Below are positions 47,146-58,550 of a stretch of 64,000 nucleotides of DNA, one piece after another; positions within the stretch are counted from its first letter, which is position 1; every line of letters begins with the position of its first letter. Origin of the DNA: Chrysoperla carnea (lineage: Eukaryota; Arthropoda; Insecta; Neuroptera; Chrysopidae); NCBI RefSeq assembly GCF_905475395.1, contig NC_058337.1:100992368-101056367 (forward strand), in the 5' to 3' direction. Under the pieces are notes generated by a model, which was given only the letters and a program-made list of their open reading frames with translations, ran no database searches and was not told the DNA's origin. Both the position numbers and the translations under genes were made by a program.

Positions 47146-47515
47146 GCTTGATACCCGCCCGCGTTTCACTTGACTTAAAAGTAAAAAACATCGCTTTATA
47201 GCAGGCATGGGCAAACGTGTCTTAGAGAAGGCACTCAGACTTCTGGAACTAACATACGGGTAAGAGAGTGATACCCTGACCAGTGATAACCAAAAATACG
47301 AAGACAGGGAGACAACAAGATAGGTCGTATACCCGTGTCGCTTCCTCCTTTATGAGCAATGCGGGCTTACATAAAGAGACACACAATAAAGTTTATGACA
47401 CGCAATAAAGTTATAACACTGATTGACGGTGACTTCGAATTAAAATAACTCGCCCATACTTGCTTTATAGCCTCCACCTCTCTTGATGTGCACAGTTTTC
47501 AGTTTAGTTAAATGT
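47146..47515 (+). repeat. Repeat family R3 copy, split by a hAT MITE
   Basis: AGCTTGATACCCGCCCGCGT ... CTTAAAAGTAAA ... CTTTATAG, then (after the insert) CCTCCACCTCTCTTG. Related copies: 12418-12545, 50905-51340 (+), 57930-58370 (-), 63870-63950 (-). The longest, 50905-51340, ends in (CAAA)n at about 51318-51342, suggesting a retroposon-like 3' end. Class unassigned. Confidence 0.6.
47194..47470. mobile_element. hAT MITE with perfect 8-bp TSD inside R3
   Basis: The element 47202-47462 (261 bp) is flanked by CTTTATAG at 47194-47201 and 47463-47470. Termini CAGGCATGGGC and GCCCATACTTG are inverted. A related end (CAGGCATGGTTAAAC) occurs at about 46029. Non-coding. Confidence 0.8.
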
Positions 47516-47822
47516 AAAATAGTCATAATTCATTGAGTATATCAGAAAAGTTAGCCATGAATGGTTTGACATTTACTATTTTAAATTTTTACAGAATACT
47601 TTAATTTATGATTCAAAATGATGATGTTCCTTCTATTTTTTCGTAAACATCACTGTTTACCCGTGAAGGCGCAAATTAGGCGTAAATTGCATAGTATTAT
47701 ATGGGAATATCAGTTATATTAGTTATGTATGTGTGACATGTATGAATGTGTAATGTGATATAGTAATCAACACTGTTTATGTGTGGTATTTCAACAATTA
47801 ACTCAGTCAATTGTTTGTTTTC

Positions 47823-48116
47823 ACTTGTTTATTATTAAATTTTTGATATTTTTTTCTAATTTGTGTGTACTTTATATAAGTCAAAGTCTTTCATACATGA
47901 TACCTTTAATAGCTTTTTCTATCTCAACATATTATACCACTAACATAATTATAATATAACTATGTATGTTATAACTTGTTTATTATTAAATTTTTGATAT
48001 TTTTTTCTAATTTGTGTGTACTTTATATAAGTCAAAGTCTTTCATACATGATACCTTTAATAGCTTTTTCTATCTCAACATATTATACCACTAACATAAT
48101 TATAATATAACTATGT
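47823..48116. repeat. Exact tandem duplication, 151-bp period
   Basis: Unit 1 is 47823-47973 and unit 2 starts at 47974. About 143 consecutive bases are identical by eye; divergence begins only at CTATGT(AT/TA). The complete identity points to a recent event or an assembly artefact. Confidence 0.85.
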
Positions 48117-51100
48117 TAGTTAATATCTTTAAATTGTAAATCAATGGTCTAATTATTTTTTATAATATAATTCATAAGGTTTCTTTTACTTCATTATACA
48201 TGCAGATGTAACTGTTCTAACATTCGAATGTGGAAATATTTTTTATTTTTTGCTTAAATTGCACATTTTATGTATTACATAAATTTACGGAGGGGACAAG
48301 GGGGTTGGTGAATCTTAAATATTATTAATATAGTTATAATAAATGTATTATACTACAATATTGATTTTCTCACATCACATTTCTTTACCATGTGCTTGGG
48401 AAAATAGTATGACGTCATTGTCAAATCCCTTTTGAGTAAGATGAATAAGATTTTCACCCTTATTACTGTTATGACTCATCCAACTTTTTTTTTTATGACA
48501 CTCATCAAATTTTAATGAGATTTTTAACTTTTAATACTTATCTGGGTTTCTTTATTGAAAATTTTCTACGTAGTTCATTAACATTAATAAATTATATTTC
48601 ATCGAAATGTAAGCGTTTTTTTAGAATTATTTACCATATGCCAATAATAGTTAATATTATTTTGAGTTTAGTTAGTAGAACATTAAAATCTCAAAGTTTT
48701 GTATAAATACTTATTTTACTAAAAAAATAAATAAGCTTTAAAGAGTGTAGGTATTCTATAATGAATTTTAAGTTGAAGCCTTTAAAACTTAAAAGTAAAT
48801 ACGTCTAGTATGTCGTGGCTGATATACCAAATACCAATTGAACTCAGAAATTCTTAAGAGAGATGCGTATTTATTTTTTTAGAAGCCAAAATATTTGCTG
48901 AAATAACTGAACAAGACGACATTTTGAACAAAACTAAACTTAACTTTTATGCTTATAATATACCTACAAATCGAAACAATGGATAATTTTTCGAAAAAAA
49001 TGTTAATAAGGACGATTTTTCAATACTACTTTTATTCGAAAGAAAATGGACCATTTAGTCACAATGTGAATTGTTTCCTCAAATTTAACTAGCTTCGAAT
49101 TTTTACCCCGGCGACGTTTTTTATCTTAGAGGTCTCTCACTTGGGTAGTGGCTTTGATTCTTCCACCACAAAAAGAATTAATGGTTGTGATGGGCTGGTG
49201 TAGTGCATGGTATATGCATCAAGGAGAGTACTAGCCTAACCTAGAGGTCCCCCGATTGTAATAACGAATTTACTTATCATATCAAGTTTAGATGAAAATA
49301 TTTTTTTCTTTCATACTTTTTAGAGCGTGATTTGCAGTCGTTGGAGTTTTAGTTTTTAAACTTTATTTTATAAAATAAAGATATGGCTAAATCCGGCGTC
49401 ACATTTTAATTCTTCCATTTTCTCATACTTGTTTATGTATAGATAAGGTAACTGTTTCAAGAATTTTTGTAATATTGAAAATTCGTCATAGTGAAGCCAT
49501 ACATGAAATTTAAGAACGATAATCAATAAAACTGTAGGTACTGTCGACTATTACTTAAATAAAAATTTTCCTTTCAATCTACAATTTTCTTTACTAATTA
49601 GTCATTTACAGAAAAACTTCGTAGTCAAAACTTACTTATCATTATTTCACAAAGGAAAATAGAAAATACAACGCTCTATAAGTACTTGATTAAAAAATAT
49701 GCTTACTTTAACGCCCTTAGTTTAACGTATAAAGAGTGATTTTTTATATAGTGATTTTTAACCCCCCGAACTTAAAAAAGAGATGTTTTAAATTTGACCG
49801 CTATGTGTCTGTGTGTTTGTCTGTTTGTGGCATCGTAGCGCCTGAAAGGATGAACCGATTTTAATTTTTTGGGTTGTGAACTTAGGTTACCGTACCTGAA
49901 AAAACTAAAAAATTGGCGATGATTTTCAAAATCGATTTAGTTTGGAAAAGGCATGACATATAATTTTAACATATAAATAATTACTGTGGAAATGAATGGT
50001 CAAATAAACCTGGCTCAATTCATTTCGGAAAGTGAATAATTAGATAATTCAAAATAATAATTCAAAAGAACAATTAAAATATTTCCACAAATTTGTCCCA
50101 AAAAATGATAGCTATCTAAGTATCCTTTTCATCTCATCTGATGTCCTTGACCATCATTTTGATATTGATTTAAGCAGGAGTGTTATAAGTTTAAAGTCTC
50201 TATCTGTGCGTCTGTTTGTTTCTCAGTGGCATCGTAAGCCCCTCATCGGTCGAACCGACTTCCAACTTACATTTTGTCGTGAGATTTTTTTTTTGAAACT
50301 ATAAAAGGTAGAAGACTGGAAATTTGTGCGAAGGTTCTTTATGAATATCGAGTACTCAAATTTGATGTTAATATCATATCAACCCCATCTGCAGATAGTT
50401 TTAAAACTCAGCAATCAATAATTTTTGATACGAAACAGTTTCATTTGTAGATAATACATATGTTTTTTTTGGAAAGTACGTGCTGTGAAATGAACTTAAG
50501 CGTTAAACATCAAAACCGAAATTGGACCGAATTTGTTTTTACTAATTCGAAATTTTAGGGTGTAAAACCGAAATGAAGAGTCGTTGTTATAGTTTAAAAA
50601 ATGTATATTTTATAAATTATTTTTGGTAATTTAATGTTTTAAAACGAATTTTTATATATATTTTGGTCGAAAAACGAAAAGGCTGAATTCCGACAGTAAA
50701 ACGATGCAAAATAGATATAGAATCTTCTGTGGAATCATGAGTGTTTATTGGGAGTGTACACAGTTATATATAAACATATGACAGAGATAACCTCTTGATT
50801 TAACGCCACAATTGTCACCGTAAACATTTTATTTCCTATATATTGCATATAATAATAATAAACGTATGTAAATTGTTTATAAATGAATTATTATATAAAA
50901 TTACTAGAGTGATACTCACCCGCTTCGCTGAATTTAAAAGTAAAGATTGATAAAAATTGCTCTCGCTTATCCCCTTTCTTTAAGAATCGAAATAATGGTA
51001 AGGATTGTTTTACCCAGGTAAAATATATGTATGGTTTTCTATTTTTTTTTAAATGTATAGTAGTCGTAATTGTTCATTGAGTATATCAGAAAAGATGGCC

Positions 51101-52125
51101 TTGAAATATTTTATATTGACTATTTTTACAGAAATCTGTAATTTATAGTAATGTCAAATGACTACTTTTACAGAAATCTGTAAAATCTTTTTTAATATTT
51201 TTTTTTAAAATTAATATATCTTTATAAATTATATCTCATGTGTTATTCTGAAGTATGAGCTATATTGCTGTACAGTTTCATTAAAAACCATTCGCTAGTT
51301 TTAGATTGAAAGCGTAACAAACAAACAAACAAACAAACAAACATGCTTACTTTCGCATTTATAATATATAGAGATAGATCGTTGAACAATATGTTACCAT
51401 TGTTTGTTAATAATAAATTGTATTTATTTATTTATACCGATAAATTATTACTCGCGTCATATTATTTAAATAAATATACCAATTACATTTCAAGTAGTCA
51501 GATGTATATATTACCAAGTCAAAAGGTTAATATTTATTAAATTAAAATTAGATTAACGTATACAAAATATACAAAAATATGATTTTAATATCTTTTATCT
51601 TGAGGTAATATTATTTTCGTGATTAATTTCATATCAAAGAAGATCATTTTGTTGTCCAGAGTAAGTTGCTTGATTATTAAAATATTAAATTTTTTAGATT
51701 TTGCTGTTTTATTGTATCTAGTCATTCCTTTAATACTACTAGAAATACAGATTTTGAGTTAAAAAATTTGAGAAACAAGCTTAAAATTTCGAAATAGATA
51801 TTTGAAAGAATGTAGTCAAAGTTCCTGTCGCGTGGACATATTAGAAAATGAAAATTACAGTTGAAAAGTTTTGCTCTAACAACCTAAAAGTTTTACATTA
51901 GCTGAAAAAAGTTAAATGTAAAATTTGTAACTGACTTAATTCTTCATTTTTTTAACACGTTTTTGTTATTCACCCACTTCGAAACTTCGAATTGAATTGA
52001 AACTTCGCACACTTATCAAGGATCTATGACAATAAAATAGTTAAGTAAGTACGTCCGATTATCCTGATCGGGATCTTAACGATTGAAGTTTATTTCCATA
52101 TCTGAAAACACTGCCAACACGCTTT
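48117..52125. other. Gene-less repeat-rich stretch
   Basis: Contains a family marked by GTGGCATCGTAG and an invertebrate-type 'phase' GT-rich stretch (about 49757-49990, again at 50195-50290 and 63285-63610), the SINE-like block at 49188-49235, and the long R3 copy at 50905-51340. No gene seen. Confidence 0.45.
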
Positions 52126-52129
52126 TGTA

Positions 52130-52462
52130 GCTACATGAACTAAAAAGTAGAAAATAAATAATAGTTTAAAAAAACTAAAAAAATTAGCTTTTGTAACTAA
52201 CTGAACTAAAAAGTAAAAAAAAAAAAAAGGGTGATTAAGAAAAAAATCATTTGATCGTAAAAAAGCGTGGAGTGCTTTTTAAGATATTTTACGACTTTGC
52301 TTTTATCAATATCTGTCAATAAAATATTTAGAATAATTGAAATCTAACACCTCACGCCTTTTTACGAGAAAATGGTTTTTTGTCCTTAATCAATCTTAAT
52401 TTTTTTTTAACTTATAGAAAATTATTTTCTACTTTTTAGTTCAGCTAGTTACAAAAGCGTGC
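52130..52462. mobile_element. Foldback MITE
   Basis: GCTTTTGTAACTAACTGAAC then TAAAAAGTA at 52182-52213 pairs with TTTTCTACTTTTTAGTTCAG then CTAGTTACAAAAGC at 52425-52460. A second inner pair is TCGTAAAAAAGCGTGGAGTG (52256) against its inverted form at about 52345-52375. A partial extra end lies at 52130-52165. Same terminal motif as 44791-44972. Confidence 0.65.
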
Positions 52463-55400
52463 TTTTTAAGTTATTTAAACTATTATTTATCATGTTTTAT
52501 GCGACTTTCTATAATCAAAATTGGCTGATACATGCTAAATGTTAAATACTTTTATCATGTTATTTATAAGCTGAATGGGCGAAATTTTTCGCTTCAAATT
52601 ATTCGAAAACCGTACATTCCGTCGAAAAAGTGTAATATCACTAGAAAACTCATAAAGAACAAAGAGATTCAAATTTCTCTGAAAAAGGGTAAACTCCTTT
52701 ACATTTAACACAATGTTATTGCCAAAACGCAATTTAAAACTTTCGTTTCTATGACTAATTAATATGAAAATATGACCTGTGCCGTAACAATAATGGTTTT
52801 CCATGCATTTTTTACAAAACTTTGTTTGGTCACGAACAACCCACTTCGATCATATATCAAATAGATAAAATATCTTACACATAAAATTAATTGATATTTC
52901 TCAGAATTAGTGGTGCCTTTATCCTCCTTCTTGTCGGACCTTGGTATTAAATGTATCTTGCCATCACTCATAATTTCTAAGTAATTTGTATATAAAAATA
53001 TCATTATCTATGCGGTATGTGTACTTGCAGCTTGAATAAATCCAAATTGATTTATTTAATTACTTACGCGCTACTCAACTTAAAAACTTTGAATGAATTA
53101 TTTCCAATTTATAAAACACAGGGTGTGAATATTTATGTTATCCAGATGTTTTTAAAAATTGTTTTAGGTGATAGACTAAATGGAATCATAATAGTTGAAA
53201 TCCAAATACAGTGAAAACTATTTATATAGTTAATTAAAGAGATGGCTTTTATCCGTCTGAATATAAGAATAGCCATGCTACTGTTTCTTTAGACTCCAAG
53301 CATCCAAACATTTAACGACAAAAACCAGTGATTTCCGGAAATAGATTCCTAAACTTTTTTTTTAATTGAATTTTTTACGCCAAAAATGAATTGCAACTAA
53401 TCCATCAGCGAGTTAGGATCGGCTGGTTAATTTTGTAGGGTCGTGTTACTTCAACCCCATCTATTTAATATTGTTAAATTCATCATGTAATCTATCTTAA
53501 CCAATCGATGGATTTCATTTTTTTAATCACGGTTGAAGAGCAAATTGTATGCCCTTTCAAATGAAATATTACAAGGCAGTAGTGTGATTTGAAATTTCAA
53601 AGTTGGGGTGGCGTGGAGATGAAGTGATGAAGCCTAAACTTTTGTCACCATTTTTGAACTTCACTCAAAACAATAAACAACCAGGTTAAGAGCTATTAAA
53701 GATGGATAGATTCCATCTTCTGTGTAGTCTATCTTGAGAACCAATCGATGGATTTCATTTATTTTATCATAGTTAAATAGAGAATATCATGCCATTTCAA
53801 ATAAAGTATAGCAAGGTAAGGGGTGCCTTTTGAAATTTCAAAGTTAGGGTGACTATGAGGGGTGAATCCTATAATTCTCTAGGTACCATTTTTAAAGTTC
53901 TCCCTCGATATCTAAATCGACGTGTTTTCAGTCAAAACAATATTCACAGCAGGCCAAGAGTTATTAAGAGTGGATCCTTTTGTATAATGTTTTTAACCTA
54001 ATTTGCGCCCTCAAACAGTGGTGTTTACGAAAAAATGTTTCAAACAAAAGCTGTTTTCTTTTTTATAAGAAACATTTTTTAAAACTTGGTTCTATCTTTA
54101 ACGGGTTACAAGATCTTGACCTATGTTGCTCATATACGATTCTATATCACTTTACGTCCTGAACACGGTATAAAAATGTCAGCTTCATATATCTTTTCGT
54201 TTTTAAGTTATCATAAAAAAAATAGACAGACAGACCACCGAAAATGGACTAATTCGACGGTCAGGCGGACAGCTGGCAATGGATTAATTAAATGATTTTA
54301 TGGACACCCATGCCAAAATTTTGTCTGTAGTCTCAACATTTTTAAGCGTTATCAATTTAGGACTAAATTTAGTATACCTTGATATATTTCATATATACAT
54401 GGTATAAAAAGGAATGATAGATAAAAAAAACGATTTATATTCATTTATTGTCTAATGTTTGAAACGTCATGATTATAAACAGTTTTTACTGTAAAAGATA
54501 GATGCTCATTATATACCCTTTTACTTGAATCCTATTTATAAATAAATGTATTATCGAAAAAAGTTAGGGAATTCACTTTGAACTTAGTAAATGGGATACG
54601 TATGACTGACAACAAACTCATCATTATTATTATTATAAGCGAGAATAATAATATTTATCTCGACGAATATCGAACGAGAATTACATTAACTGTATTCGAA
54701 CATATCGTTACAAATGTTATACCAGTGTGTATAGAACTGCGTAACAACCGGAAATGCTTGTTTTAATTGAATTTTATGTTATTAATTGTAATATTAATGG
54801 TACAGAATTCAATGGCGTTTAGAGTTGAAAGATTGAGGACTCATGTCCATTTTTATCATCTCTACAGAAGGGAGGATATTATCCTACTGCATTACTAAAC
54901 TTTGGATTATATGTCGAAGAATCTCCTGTAATATTTTTAATTTAATAGAAATCCTTAATCGAATAAATTCAAATCTGTATAGATTATGTGCTTTTTAAAA
55001 TTCTTTATTGGAAATGAACGATTCTCAGCTATTTAATTTGTAAACTTTATAGATGGGGAGTTTTCTGTTTTGGGAGCAAAAAAATTTATTTATGAAAATT
55101 TATAATTGATTTCGACACGGATTTCAACCTTTAAAGCGCATCTTAACTTCCAGAAAATCCCGGTATTGGCTTTATATCCTGTATATACACTGAAAAAAAA
55201 AAAATTAAAAAATGACAACCTCATCTTGAAGTTGGCCGTTTCATATTGAAATGAAGTAAAAATACTTTCCAACAATTTCCTAACGATTGGAACAAGTACA
55301 GCTAAATATTTTTATTTTCAGTACAATGAGATTGAATTTAAAATATGAATTTATTGATACAAAATCACTGAAGTTAAATAAACAAAATCATTACTTCTAT

Positions 55401-55580
55401 GAAAGAGATTGATTTTACTTTTAAGTCATGCTTTTTATTGATGGAAAATAAAATTGTACTTAGTTGAAATTTACATGAAATTTCTATTTCTTTGTTTGTT
55501 ATTAACTTACAAAGAATTTGAATAATAATTTGAATTGATCATTTTCATAATATGTAACATATTTTTATACATTTATAACA
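52463..55580. other. Gene-less stretch with an R1 copy
   Basis: R1 (-) occupies about 54005-54400. Two diverged direct copies of about 200 bp sharing CCAATCGATGGATTTCATTT lie at about 53497-53640 and 53735-53880. No supported gene. Confidence 0.45.
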
Positions 55581-55582
55581 AA

Positions 55583-55665
55583 TTTCTGTAGCTCAGTTGA
55601 TACAGTGGTGGACTTAAGAACCTTTACTAATTCAATAGTCGCTGGTTCAAGTCCGACTCGAAGAA
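55583..55665 (+). tRNA. Degenerate tRNA-Tyr copy (pseudo-tRNA)
   Basis: Box A TAGCTCAGTTGATACAGTGG and box B GGTTCAAGTCC are in the right order and spacing. The surrounding GTGGACT...ATAGTCGCTGGTTC...CCGACTCGAAGA follows eukaryotic tRNA-Tyr, including an intron-like insert after the anticodon position. Where GTA should be, TTAA is read, the acceptor stem pairs poorly, and T-stem mismatches occur. An AT-rich tail follows. It is a pseudogene or the head of a tRNA-Tyr-derived SINE, not a working tRNA. Confidence 0.6.
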
Positions 55666-56697
55666 TTTTTATTTTATTTTTTTATTTTAAATAAACATAA
55701 CTTTTGAAGGGTCATAGCCCCGATGGGAAGGGCTTTTTACAGTTGAGCCCATAAGAACTTTGATCAGCATGATCAAAAGTACCTTAATTCATAGTTTTCA
55801 AAAAATATTATAATCGCAATAAAAATGTATTGCGTGCGGGGTTCTTTACTATATGAATAACGAAACGACTAAAATTTTAAGTTCGGCCAAAATTTGTTAG
55901 TATTTATTGTTTCTCTAAAATCCTATTCTTGATAGCTGCTTCTATCTGTGTACGCATAATAATTTTATTTACAAGAGAGCGAAGGGAAATAATAGGCAGT
56001 TATATGGAACTCATGATCAAAAACTATATAAATTAATTAAATAAATATTGTGAAGTACAGTTTATTGTTTCAATGTTAAACAAATTAACAAATGATTTTG
56101 CATACATTAATACATTTAACCCTCCATTTCCAATGTAAATAAAACACTTTAATTTGATTGACTTATATTTTAATAAGACGGAAAATTCGTTCTGGTTTCT
56201 AAATCAAATTGAAAATGTAAGTCGTTGAAGTCAGGGTACTAATTTTTTACCGTAAGCTTTGAAGTTTCTTATACTTTGTCATTTTTTTTATTTGTAGAAT
56301 TCATTTTCCTCTACCGAAATTGATTAAAATTTAGGCTCGAATTATTTAACTTGTATATAAAGAGTTAATTATTTTTTATGAAATAAATAATTTATATAAC
56401 AATTATAAATTAGCGTTTTATTTCTAATCAATTGTTGATATTATTGCTATTTTATTTAATATGTTTAAAGCTATTTACAAATCATGAATAAAAATGAAAT
56501 TATTTATTGGTATAAAAATGAAATTATTTATTGGTTATTGGGAGAACTTCATACATAAGTGGATAGTAAGGTAAGATTTTAATATGGGAGAGTGCTGTAA
56601 GGGATAATCCTGATCTCAAATTGGCCATATAACCCATAAAAATGTAAAACTAGATTTGAAATCATGACAAAATTTGTAAGTGAAATTAAAATTGATT
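55666..56697. other. AT-rich spacer
   Basis: No gene seen. A short tandem duplication (ATAAAAATGAAATTATTTAT twice) lies at about 56488-56536. Confidence 0.4.
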
Positions 56698-57026
56698 GAG
56701 GATGTTCCCTCGCCATTAATAGAAAAAAATAAATTAGTAGATAAGGATCCGAATTTTTAGTATGTTGTAGTTAACTGTATAAAAATTTGGGTATCTTATC
56801 GATCAATTAAGAGAGTAATTAATTAATTAAAAATACACTAAATAACATAGCATGATATGAGGATGATTTAGTGTATTTTTAATTAATTAATTACTCTCTT
56901 AATTGATCGATAAGATACCCAAATTTTTTTTTATTCAATAATATGTTTCGTTAACTACAACATACTAAAAATTTTGATCATTTTCTACTAATTTATTTTT
57001 TTCTATTACTGGTGAGGGAACTTCCT
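56698..57026. mobile_element. Large foldback element, arms about 150 bp
   Basis: Left arm 56698-56845 and right arm about 56868-57026 are near-perfect inverted copies: ATTAATAGAAAAAAATAAAT, TTTAGTATGTTGTAGTTAAC, ATTTGGGTATCTTATCGATC and AATACACTAAAT all recur in reverse. The loop is only about 22 bp. The right arm has a short extra insert (TTTATTCAATAATATG). No ORF. Confidence 0.8.
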
Positions 57027-57929
57027 TAAAATACGAAGAAGTTATAAGTAATCAAAGGTTTCATTCAAAGGTTGTCCATCTTCTCTAAAGATACCTACGT
57101 ATGATGTCACTAGTGATTTTTTTTCTCTCTGTTTCATTAAAAATTTTAAACGTTCATATTTTGCATACTAGTAAATATTTTTAAAAACCAACTTCACTTC
57201 TCTATTCGTGAAGTGAGAATTCTTCATCTGAAGTGATAAAAACTTTAGTCCAATCCCCTATTATTATTGGTCGGAGCGTTATTGAAGTAAGATTACCTCA
57301 AAAAGAAAGACCATCGCAAAAACGAAGATGGTGGTAGAATTCTAAATTTTCGATTATTTTCAATGTTATATTTATTATATTTTTATATTTATACAAATGT
57401 TATTTATAAAAATACAGGATGTTATATTTTATTTGAGTGTAATTCATTCATTGACTAATAACAGATTCACAATATCAATAATTATTTATATCATTTGTAT
57501 TATCAATAAACAAACAATAAATATTAATAATAATTGAAAATTTTGGTCTCATATATAGCCGACCGTATTCAAGTTGATATATAAAACCATTTTTTTTTAC
57601 AAAATTTATCATTGTTTGTTTATATTAATTATTGAATATATTCCGATAAGAGCTCTTAAAAGCCCCACGGCTAACAATAAAAGAATTCAAAATGTAGCTA
57701 TTTGTTAGATGCGTAACAAATACTAACTCTGGAGAGTTAGTAAAAATAAGAAAATCTGTTTTTTCATGGTAGATGAATATTGGACATATAACCATAGTTT
57801 TCAATTAGAATTAACTTTTCTTAATAAAGAGATTGTCGATATTGAAAAAAATAAAATAAAATTGCACTCTGTATCACAAAAGCGCACGAATTTTCATCTC
57901 TCTTTATCTTATAATGTGAAAGTAAGGTT

Positions 57930-58370
57930 GTTTGTTTGTTACGCTTTCACCTAAAAGCTACTGAATGGATTTAAATGAAACTGTACAGTAATATAGTTCA
58001 TACATCAGACTTAACATACGAGCTATAATTTATAAAGATATATAAAAAAAATTAAATTAAGTCTATGACATTTCACTACATCATTTATGAGCGTCATTTT
58101 GAACTATATGTTAACAGATTTCTGTAAAAATGATGAACAAGATATAATTCATGACCACCTGTTCTGTTATACTCAATGATTCCAGACTATATAACATTTA
58201 AAAAAATTGAAATTTGTACATATAGTTTACCTGTGTTAAACAATCCTTACCCCTATTTTGAGTGTTATGGAAGGGAAATAAGCGAGGGCAAGAGGGGTGG
58301 AGGCTATAACGGGGTGGTCTTTACTTTTAAGCTCAGCGAAACGGGTAGGTATCAAGTTAGTAGAGTATAT
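57930..58370 (-). repeat. Repeat family R3 copy
   Basis: Inverted relative to 50905-51340: TTTGTTACGCTTTCA at one end and GGAGGCTATAACGGGGTGGT ... CTTTTAAGCTCAGCG ... TAGGTATCAAGTTAGTAGAG at the other. Non-coding; the short frame across it is chance. Confidence 0.6.
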
Positions 58371-58384
58371 ATACTAAAATGTGC

Positions 58385-58550
58385 TTTTTTTGTGACACAT
58401 TTTTTACACATGACCAAGAACGCAATTTGAAATTATCAGGTATAAATTTTTTTCATTCGTAAACGAGGTTTGCCCAAAAATGTAAAAAATTGATACCTGA
58501 TAATTTCATATTGTGTTCTTGGCGATGTATAACTTTTTTCGTAAAACAAA
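58385..58550. mobile_element. Hairpin MITE
   Basis: CCAAGAACGCAATTTGAAATT then ATCAGGTATAAATTTTT pairs with AAAAATTGATACCTGAT then AATTTCATATTGTGTTCTTGG. Arms are at least 40 bp around a spacer of about 35 bp. Confidence 0.65.
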
